64,000 nt of DNA from Terriglobus sp. TAA 43 (GTDB lineage Bacteria > Acidobacteriota > Terriglobia > Terriglobales > Acidobacteriaceae). The notes beneath the pieces are model-generated. The model was not told the DNA's origin. It searched no databases and worked only from the letters and a program-made list of their open reading frames with translations. The DNA lies in NCBI RefSeq assembly GCF_000800015.1, contig NZ_JUGR01000001.1, positions 1,364,001 through 1,428,000 of the forward strand, written 5' to 3'. The position numbers were made by a program, and so were the translations under genes. Below are positions 57,596 through 64,000 of the stretch, piece after piece (the stretch's first letter is position 1; every line of letters begins with the position of its first letter).

Positions 57596-58631
57596 ACATC
57601 CGTGGCTACTTGCGATTCTCCCCCTCCCTCTCATCCTGTATTGGTTGCTGCCACCCTATCGTGAGGAACAGGATTCGCTTCGGATTACCTTCTTTGATTA
57701 CGTGGCTTCCTCTCTCCAACTGACACCGCAACATCAAGCTGTGATCTTGCGAACCAACTGGTTGGAAAAGATTGTTAGCGTGGTCAGTTGGAGCCTGATC
57801 GTTGTGGCTCTTGCGCGGCCACAGTACATAGAGCCGCCCATTCAGAAGACTGAACCGGGGCGCGATCTGATGCTGGCGCTCGACATCTCGCAATCGATGG
57901 AAACACCCGACTTCCGCACGCCCGATGGAACACGGATGCGCCGCGTGGATGCAGTGAAGCAAGTGGTGGCAGATTTTATCCGTCGAAGAAAGCACGACCA
58001 GATTGGATTGATCGTCTTCGGACAATCAGCATATCCGGTTACTCCTTTCACTCTGGATCATGAAGCATGCGAACAGATGCTGGCTCAGATTGATGCCGGC
58101 ATGGCGGGGCCGCAAACCATGATTGGCGATGCCATCGGTCTCGCGATCAAACAGTTCAACGCGAGCGACGCAAAGCAACGCGTTCTGATCCTGCTGACCG
58201 ACGGCAACGATACGGGAAGCCGCATGCCACCGCGACGTGCGGCGGAGATTGCAAAAGAGAATCACATTGTGATCCATGCGGTTGGGCTCGGTGATCCACA
58301 CGCAACCGGCGAAGACAAGATGGATTATGCGGTTTTAGCGCAGATTGCGAGCTCTACGGGCGGCAAGGTATTCCATGGGGAGAACCGCGCCGAGTTAGAG
58401 AGTGCCTATCGCGAGCTGGACAGAATCACACCGCAAAACTTCAAGACGCTAAGCTATCAACCACGCCGTGAACTAGCAATGATTCCCATCGGCACGGCTC
58501 TTCTGCTCACGGTGGGATACAACGTGCTGATGCTCCTCATCGGAATTGGCATGAGTTTGTGGCATCGTCGCGCGCAGAAGCCCTTGGACACGCAGACGGC
58601 GGAGATCGCCATGCTGAAGGTACGCCTATGA
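57582..58631 (+). CDS. VWA domain membrane protein, BatA-like
   Basis: 349 residues. Membrane helices at about 8-22 (ILPLPLILYWLL), 60-80 (IVSVVSWSLIVVALA) and near the C-terminus (IGTALLLTVGYNVLMLLIGIG). The VWA domain between has an intact metal-ion site: ALDISQSMETPD (DxSxS), later LLTDGNDTGS. The start lies inside the end of the DUF4381-like gene and its stop overlaps the next ATG (ATGA). It is a BatA partner for the MoxR ATPase. Confidence 0.92.
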   Translation: MYRLEHPWLLAILPLPLILYWLLPPYREEQDSLRITFFDYVASSLQLTPQHQAVILRTNWLEKIVSVVSWSLIVVALARPQYIEPPIQKTEPGRDLMLALDISQSMETPDFRTPDGTRMRRVDAVKQVVADFIRRRKHDQIGLIVFGQSAYPVTPFTLDHEACEQMLAQIDAGMAGPQTMIGDAIGLAIKQFNASDAKQRVLILLTDGNDTGSRMPPRRAAEIAKENHIVIHAVGLGDPHATGEDKMDYAVLAQIASSTGGKVFHGENRAELESAYRELDRITPQNFKTLSYQPRRELAMIPIGTALLLTVGYNVLMLLIGIGMSLWHRRAQKPLDTQTAEIAMLKVRL

Positions 58632-60259
58632 GCCTGCGCGAATGGTGGCAGCTACTTCACTTTCTACGACCTCATTGGCTCTGGATGATGCTGGCTATCC
58701 CGATCTTTTATGCTTCCCTCTTCATACGAGAGAACGCTCGCCGGCCGTGGCAGGGACTGATTGAACCTGCTCTTCTGGATCACCTGATAGTCCCACGCAA
58801 ACATCGGTGGCGTTTTCGTCCAGTGCATCTACTATCGCTACTGATCGCAATTGGATCGCTCGCAGCCGCAGGACCAACCTGGCGGCGTGAACAACCTCCC
58901 TTTGCAGAAGACAAAGCACCGCTTGTCATTGCACTTGATCTGTCGACGACCATGAACGCCGTTGACCTTAATCCGACGCGACTGGAGCGCGTGAAGTTAA
59001 AGTTGCGCGACCTGATTCATCGGCGCGATGGTGGACGCACGGCATTATTCGCTTATGCCGAAAATGCATACATGGTGCTTCCCTTCACCACGGACGAATC
59101 GTTGTTTGATATCTATCTGGACACGCTAAAGACCAACCTGATGCCTCGCCAAGGCAAGGATTCTGCAGGGGCGTTGCATGCGATTGAAAAGTTTCTGAAA
59201 GACGAAACCGTCCCCGGCACAATCCTTTTTGTTACCGATGGCATTGAACCGAGCGCAATGGCTTCCTTTCAGCAGTTCACAACAAAGCAGGACCAACCTA
59301 ATGAAATTCTGGTTCTGGGTGTAGGTACTTCCGAGGGAGGGCCGGTCCAGGATGGACCTTCTCATTTCCTGGAAGATCGCAGTGGACGACGTGTGTTCTC
59401 GAAACTGGATGTTGCTGCTCTGCGCGCATTAAGCCGCGATGGCATCGATGCCAGTACATTAACTCCCGATGACGATGACATCCAATGGATTCAACATCAC
59501 ACACAGCACCACATGGAGATGTTAGAAGAGAAAGACACACGCACCCGATGGATTGATGAGGGTTATCTGTTAGCTATACCTCTTGCTGTATTGAGTGCCT
59601 TCTGGTTTCGCAAAGGCTGGACGATCCGTTGGACCGTAGCGCTTCTCGCATTTGCTCTACTGCTGCCATCCTCTGCTTTCGCGATGGAAGAGAACGAGAC
59701 GTCGTCGCACTTCTCGTGGATGAACATCTGGATGACGCCCGATCAGCAGGGTCGTTATTACTTTCAAAAACAGGATTACAAAAAGGCAGCAGAGCGATTT
59801 GAAGATCCTATGTGGCGTGGCCTCGCTCTGGCGCGTTTGGGAGATTACGACGCGGCACTGAATGCCTTTGCGCTAAGCGATAGCGCTGAAGCCTGGTTCA
59901 ATCAGGGAGACGCGTTGGCGCACAGCGGCAAATACCCCGCAGCAGTCGAAGCGTTTCGTCAGGCATTGCTGCGACGTCCTGATTGGCAAGAAGCGAAAGA
60001 CAATCTGGCGCTTGTACAGTCGTTGATTCCCAAGCCTAAAGAGCAGAAGAAAGAGGACAAGGAACAATCAGAAGAGGCGCCGAATCTGCCTCCGGATCAG
60101 GTTCGCTTTGACGACAAAGGAAAGCAAGGAAAGAAGGCGCGCACCAGTATCAAGCCTGTGACCACCGCGGATATATGGATGCGCAACATTCAAACCTCAC
60201 CCGCTGATTTTCTTCGGCGCCGGTTTGCCATGCAGGATGCGAAGGAGCGCCATCCGTGA
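58628..60259 (+). CDS. VWA domain and TPR protein, BatB/BatC-like fusion
   Basis: 543 residues from ATG 58628. Membrane helices near 20-38 (MMLAIPIFYASLFI) and 55-75; a VWA domain with IALDLSTTMNAVD, where the last residue of the DxSxS motif is Thr; two helices at about 330-375; then TPR repeats (RYYFQKQDYKKAAERFED; AWFNQGDALAHSGKYPAAVEAFRQ) and a Lys/Glu-rich tail. This joins in one protein what are often separate BatB and BatC. The stop overlaps the GTG of the next gene. Confidence 0.9.
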   Translation: MSLREWWQLLHFLRPHWLWMMLAIPIFYASLFIRENARRPWQGLIEPALLDHLIVPRKHRWRFRPVHLLSLLIAIGSLAAAGPTWRREQPPFAEDKAPLVIALDLSTTMNAVDLNPTRLERVKLKLRDLIHRRDGGRTALFAYAENAYMVLPFTTDESLFDIYLDTLKTNLMPRQGKDSAGALHAIEKFLKDETVPGTILFVTDGIEPSAMASFQQFTTKQDQPNEILVLGVGTSEGGPVQDGPSHFLEDRSGRRVFSKLDVAALRALSRDGIDASTLTPDDDDIQWIQHHTQHHMEMLEEKDTRTRWIDEGYLLAIPLAVLSAFWFRKGWTIRWTVALLAFALLLPSSAFAMEENETSSHFSWMNIWMTPDQQGRYYFQKQDYKKAAERFEDPMWRGLALARLGDYDAALNAFALSDSAEAWFNQGDALAHSGKYPAAVEAFRQALLRRPDWQEAKDNLALVQSLIPKPKEQKKEDKEQSEEAPNLPPDQVRFDDKGKQGKKARTSIKPVTTADIWMRNIQTSPADFLRRRFAMQDAKERHP

Positions 60260-61581
60260 AGCGCTTCCTCCCAATCATCTTCCTATGCACGACCTTGCAT
60301 GTGGCCGCCCAATCGCCTGTGGTGCGCGCTCACCTTGAACCGTCACAGAACATCATGGTTGGGCAGCCGGTGAAGTTAATCGTTTCTGTCTTTGTCCCGA
60401 ACTACTTTACCGGAGCGCCAGATTTTCCCGAGTTTGAGATGGAGAATGCGGTGGTGGTTATGCCGCAGGATCGACCTGAGAATTCAAACACGCAGATTGG
60501 TGATGCGAAGTATTTCGGAATCACACAAACGTATGTGATTTATCCGGAGCAGACAGGCGATTTTCATCTGCCTACCATCAAGCTGTCCGTCCCCTATGCG
60601 AAGACGCCACCTCAGACCACGACCGCACAAGTTGTGGTTCCCAGTCTCAGCTTTCGCGCAGATGTCCCTGCTGCCGCTCGTGATCTCTCTTACTTTCTAC
60701 CGACAACTCAACTCACCATCGCGGAGAAGTGGTCGCCTTCTTTGAAGAAGGTTAGGGCCGGCGACACTGTCGAGCGCACCGTTACGATCACCGCTTCCAA
60801 GACGCAGGCCATGTTGATTCCTCCACTGCAGTTTTCAGCACCAGATGGTCTTCGCATTTACGGCAGTGAACCCGTCGTACGCGAACAAAAGACACCGCGT
60901 GGCGACTTCATCTATGGGCAACGTGTCGAAACGGCCAAATACTACGTTGAAAAGCCGGGCGGTTATACGTTACCTGCGATCGAGCTGCAGTGGTGGAATC
61001 TCAATACACATCGTTTGGCCACAGCATCACTGCCAGCCATATCGTTCCAGGCTGCCGCTAATCCCAGCCTGATCGCAGAGCTACCGCCACCACAGCCAAA
61101 CGCACAGACCATGCAAGCACCGACAAAGAAGGCGGCCATCCACTGGCGGCGGAATGCATTGATCACGTTGCAAGGAATTCTCTGCCTCGCAGTCATCTTC
61201 CTCTGTTACCTGGTGGTTCGAACCTTAGCGCCTCATGCAATTGCGCTACGGAAGAAACAACAGCAGTCCGAAGGAGCCTACTTCCACCGGCTGATTCATG
61301 CGGCAAAGAAAGACGATGCACAGTTGAGCTACGGGTGTCTCTTGCAATGGTTTGTACGCGTATATCCCAATCAGTCCTTCAGTGATGTCGTGGCCTTACA
61401 TATCACACCAGATTTACAGGCACAGATTTCGGAACTGACCGGTTCACTGTATGCGGAGACAGGTTCATCGCAATGGACAGGACGATCCTTCGCAAAGGAG
61501 CTTCGACAGTTTCGCGCGACAGCCGTTGCCCGGAAAACGCGAGCACAGACACATGGCTCTTTGGTTGGACTGAATCCATAG
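60256..61581 (+). CDS. BatD-like membrane protein
   Basis: 441 residues from GTG 60256, overlapping the previous stop (GTGA). Signal peptide FLPIIFLCTTLHVAAQ. Periplasmic beta-sandwich repeats: VRAHLEPSQNIMVGQPVKLIVSV and AGDTVERTVTITASKT, typical of BatD. One membrane helix near 300-320 (GILCLAVIFLCYLVVRTLA) and a cytoplasmic C-terminal helical part. Completes the MoxR-DUF58-DUF4381-VWA-VWA-BatD operon. Bat proteins are linked to stress tolerance and envelope protein assembly; the exact role is unknown. Confidence 0.88.
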   Translation: MKRFLPIIFLCTTLHVAAQSPVVRAHLEPSQNIMVGQPVKLIVSVFVPNYFTGAPDFPEFEMENAVVVMPQDRPENSNTQIGDAKYFGITQTYVIYPEQTGDFHLPTIKLSVPYAKTPPQTTTAQVVVPSLSFRADVPAAARDLSYFLPTTQLTIAEKWSPSLKKVRAGDTVERTVTITASKTQAMLIPPLQFSAPDGLRIYGSEPVVREQKTPRGDFIYGQRVETAKYYVEKPGGYTLPAIELQWWNLNTHRLATASLPAISFQAAANPSLIAELPPPQPNAQTMQAPTKKAAIHWRRNALITLQGILCLAVIFLCYLVVRTLAPHAIALRKKQQQSEGAYFHRLIHAAKKDDAQLSYGCLLQWFVRVYPNQSFSDVVALHITPDLQAQISELTGSLYAETGSSQWTGRSFAKELRQFRATAVARKTRAQTHGSLVGLNP

Positions 61582-61657
61582 AGACGATATTGATCGACCT
61601 AAAATGTCGCACTTTATCATCCATTTTCGAAACACAACTGTCATTTAAGAGAGCTTC

Positions 61658-62081
61658 ATGACCTGGCGTGGTCCCGTCTGGATGCCTGTCAACATGATGC
61701 TGATGCGAGCATTGCATCAGTTCTATCTCTACTACTGTGACGACTTCAAGATCGAATGCCCGACGGGTAGCGGACACATGGTAACGCTGTTTGAAGTGGC
61801 GGGAGAGTTGTCGAAAACGACTATCAAGCATTGTGCTTCGAAATGAGGCGGGCAAACGTGCGGTGTTCGGCGGTGAAGACTATTTCAACAATGATCCTCA
61901 CTGGCGCGATCTGGTGCGGTTTTACGAGTACTTCCATGGCGACAACGGTGCTGGCATTGGAGCGAGCCACCAGACGGGTTGAACCGGCCTGATAGCGTGG
62001 CTGATCCAACTCCATGGTGTCTCCGCAAGCGCCGTACTCCAATCCACTTCAGCGCAGGAAGCCCTGGGAAAGGTGATTTGA
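61658..62081 (+). pseudogene. Remnant of a GH63/MGH1-like glucosidase C-terminus
   Basis: Two overlapping frames together give the conserved end of a glucosidase: frame one MTWRGPVWMPVNMMLMRALH and FKIECPTGSGH, and after a shift, [30 protein letters not shown]. The shift is explained by one extra A in the run 61814-61817 (removing it restores [14 protein letters not shown]). A TGA at 61980-61982 replaces the expected Trp after HQTG, after which TGLIAWLIQLHG continues to a stop at 62079-62081. The N-terminal part of the enzyme is absent. This is a truncated, frameshifted and nonsense-containing relic. The 76 bases before it and 39 after it show no gene. Confidence 0.82.
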
Positions 62082-62120
62082 AGAAATAGGTGCAAGCCGT
62101 AATGCGCAATGGTTACATCA

Positions 62121-63728
62121 TCAAGCCGAAGTCAGGCCTGAGGCCACCCCGTCAGGAATAGACGCCCATATTTCAGTGCCGCGGCCTTTCATGGAATGGA
62201 CCCTGAATTCGCCGTTCAGCAGCTTCACCCTTTCCGTCATACTGATCAAGCCGAGTCCGGCCTTGGCAATTCCTGTGTCGAATCCGCAGCCCGCGTCCTG
62301 AATGGACATGTAGTAGGTTGAACCAAGCTTCGTGACTACAACACACGCTTTCTCCGTGTTCGCATGATGGAGCGCATTGTTCAGTGCCTCCTGCGCTATG
62401 CGGTAGAGGCAGAGTGCAATATCTTCTGATACGGATTCGGCGAAGTCATCGATATGCAAATCGACATGAAAGACAGGACGCTCGAAGTCTCTGCACATTG
62501 CCCTCATCGCGGGTGCCAGACCAAGGTGTTGCAACTTATAGGAATGAAGATTGTGCGACATCTCATGCAGGTCCGTGCAGAGAGCGTCGAGTTCATCGTG
62601 AATATGCTTTAGCTGCCCTGAACAGGTGTCTGGTAGCAGTAAAGAATCATCTGTCAGTGAAGCAATCTGACTCGTCACCAATGAAAGCCGCTGCCCGATA
62701 TCATCGTGCAGTTCACGCGAAAGACGCTTCCGTTCATCTTCCTGCGAACGAAGCAATTGAGCTGTAAGCACACGGATCTGGTGCTTCCGCTGTTCGATTT
62801 CTCGTTCCCTTGTCTCAATGCCAGACGCTGTCTTCAACGCGACAAGCTGTCGACTTCCAAGGCCATCCATGGTTGTCACAGCAACATGCGCATGCAGCGG
62901 AGACCCATCTTTGCGAGTTAGCAACTGGTCCTGGGGATCACCTAAAGAATGATCGCTTCCCTTCTTGCGCATCGCGGCACCTGAATGCCATGCGGCGAGC
63001 TGGCTGTATTGCATGGCTGCCAGTTCCTGCTGTGAATAGCCCAGAGCTGTTTGGAAGTGCGGGTTTGCTGAAAGAATTTTCCCGGAAGCATCCAGCATAG
63101 CCAGCGGAAACGGAACGGACGCGAGCAGCAATTCTTCGGTGTAGGTCGACGAATGAACCATTTCAACAGACCGGCGCGCCTGCTCCGCGTTAACCATAAG
63201 GTCAAGCAATAGATTGGCCTGGGCCGCGAAGTCTTGAGAACATGCGATCTCCTGGTGACGGGAAGCAAGGATGAGAACCGTCTGGCCAAACCCGTCCTGA
63301 CTGTGTGGGAAAACAGTCATCGAGTTGATGGGAGCACACTGAACGTTCTCAGTGGAAACGGGCGCAGTTTCTTTACGCTGCCAGTATGCTGGAATGCTCT
63401 GGCCCACCTTTTCCAGAAGTCCTGGAAAACCATTCAGGCTGCCATGTAAGAAGCGCAGAAGAACAGACTTTGGCGAGGAAGGATGTACCGGCTCAAGGCG
63501 GCCCCCATCCAGAAGATGTAACCATGCTACGTATTCACAGTGATGGAGGCGCGCGAATGCATCGATGCCCTTGCGAACTGGGTCATATGCATCCTGGCTA
63601 TAAAGCGGTGAGCGATTGGCCAGCTTGTTAAACCCATGGTCTGTTTGCTTCAGTGACCCTGGAACAAACGATCGATGATTGGGATGTACCTTCGCAGACT
63701 TGTCCATAAGATCCTCGATTTCGCTCAC
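62121..63728 (-). CDS. PAS-domain sensor histidine kinase (NarL-type HisKA_3)
   Basis: 535 residues, no clear membrane helix, so cytoplasmic. The N-terminal about 200 residues look GAF-like but I cannot define them well. A PAS domain lies at about 205-310 (LLASVPFPLAMLDASGKILSANPHF; LTRKDGSPLHAHV). The kinase core has the H box ERKRLSRELHDDIGQRLS, the N box RIAQEALNNALHHAN and the G boxes DAGCGFDTG and GLGLISMTERVKLL. Kinases of this type phosphorylate LuxR/NarL-like response regulators, but none is in the window; it may lie beyond the right edge. Confidence 0.9.
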   Translation of the reverse strand: MSEIEDLMDKSAKVHPNHRSFVPGSLKQTDHGFNKLANRSPLYSQDAYDPVRKGIDAFARLHHCEYVAWLHLLDGGRLEPVHPSSPKSVLLRFLHGSLNGFPGLLEKVGQSIPAYWQRKETAPVSTENVQCAPINSMTVFPHSQDGFGQTVLILASRHQEIACSQDFAAQANLLLDLMVNAEQARRSVEMVHSSTYTEELLLASVPFPLAMLDASGKILSANPHFQTALGYSQQELAAMQYSQLAAWHSGAAMRKKGSDHSLGDPQDQLLTRKDGSPLHAHVAVTTMDGLGSRQLVALKTASGIETREREIEQRKHQIRVLTAQLLRSQEDERKRLSRELHDDIGQRLSLVTSQIASLTDDSLLLPDTCSGQLKHIHDELDALCTDLHEMSHNLHSYKLQHLGLAPAMRAMCRDFERPVFHVDLHIDDFAESVSEDIALCLYRIAQEALNNALHHANTEKACVVVTKLGSTYYMSIQDAGCGFDTGIAKAGLGLISMTERVKLLNGEFRVHSMKGRGTEIWASIPDGVASGLTSA

Positions 63729-64000
63729 ACGTCATGTCGACGCGTAACCCGGGGGGATTGAGTCGGAGGACTTCAGATCATTCAGATTCTCAGCTATCAC
63801 CAGATGCAAAAGGCACTGTGGATTACGGACACTTACGATCGTTCCATTGCTTCCAGACAGATGCGCTCGCGAATAGCCTACACGAAGTACTTAGCATTTG
63901 TGCGTGAAATCAAAAGGATAACTACCTGTCAAAGAAGACAGGTAAGGTGATATGTCAGCGGTCTATGAAAATCAGTAACATATCACTATTTACTGTTCGA
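63729..64000. other. Upstream region of the histidine kinase with two inverted repeats, no gene seen
   Basis: No convincing open frame. ACCTGTC (63924-63930) and GACAGGT (63937-63943) form a perfect 7-bp palindrome around AAAGAA that includes TGTC-N6-GACA. Immediately after it GTGATATGT (63947-63955) pairs with ACATATCAC (63978-63986) across 22 bases. They are about 200 bases from the kinase start, so they may control it or a gene beyond the window. Confidence 0.5.

Overview
The window looks like chromosomal DNA from an Acidobacteriota soil bacterium, most likely of the Acidobacteriaceae (Terriglobus/Edaphobacter/Granulicella type). The reasons are an 874-residue ABC permease of the acidobacterial duplicated orphan permease (ADOP) type paired with a PadR regulator, a 1176-residue TonB-dependent receptor with an N-terminal carboxypeptidase-regulatory domain, many glycoside hydrolases, and moderately high GC. 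I see no rRNA, tRNA, insertion sequence, phage gene or CRISPR array. Gene density is high. The only stretch without an intact gene above about 300 bases is 61582-62120, which holds a decayed glycosidase fragment.

Layout. 1-9.6 kb: housekeeping and small-molecule enzymes (Tat-exported GH63-like glycosidase, macro-domain protein, ScpB with a large acidic insert, Zn alcohol dehydrogenase, RluB-like pseudouridine synthase, aldo/keto reductase, SDR, TetR regulator behind two tandem palindromes, AraC regulator). 9.6-14.8 kb: ADOP permease/PadR pair with a perfect palindromic operator, an FMN split-barrel protein and a PRISE-type SDR. 14.9-18.6 kb: pyrG, then a JAMM peptidase and a three-domain protein fusing a CysO-like ubiquitin-like domain, a MoeB/ThiF E1 and a rhodanese. 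18.7-21.5 kb: two NTF2-like proteins, an exported DsrE-like protein and an NPP-type phosphodiesterase.

21.5-27.2 kb is an L-fucose oxidation locus: mutarotase, lactonase, FucP symporter, fuconate dehydratase and two SDR dehydrogenases. It is followed by oxyR and katG, divergent around an OxyR-type tetranucleotide box. 30.6-48.2 kb is a glycan-utilisation locus without a SusD: LacI regulator, two MFS/FAD-oxidoreductase modules, a TonB receptor, and GH30-, GH2- and GH31-family enzymes. Three of its promoters carry GTTAA-N4-TTAAC-like palindromes that could be one LacI regulon.

48.2-61.6 kb is a sulfatase region. On the minus strand are an arylsulfatase, a membrane spermidine-synthase-like protein, a formylglycine-generating enzyme that would activate the sulfatase, and a HAD lipoprotein. 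Divergent from them is a complete Bat-type operon (MoxR, DUF58, DUF4381-like, two VWA proteins, BatD). The window ends with an orphan PAS histidine kinase. A TGTC-N6-GACA palindrome occurs upstream of the formylglycine enzyme, between the sulfatase and moxR, and upstream of the kinase, which hints that these units are co-regulated.

The most interesting candidates are the fused CysO-E1-rhodanese next to its likely JAMM processing peptidase, the sulfatase-Bat neighbourhood with its shared palindrome, and the paired MFS/FAD-oxidoreductase modules with discoidin-like tails. All family assignments come from reading translated motifs; no database search was run.
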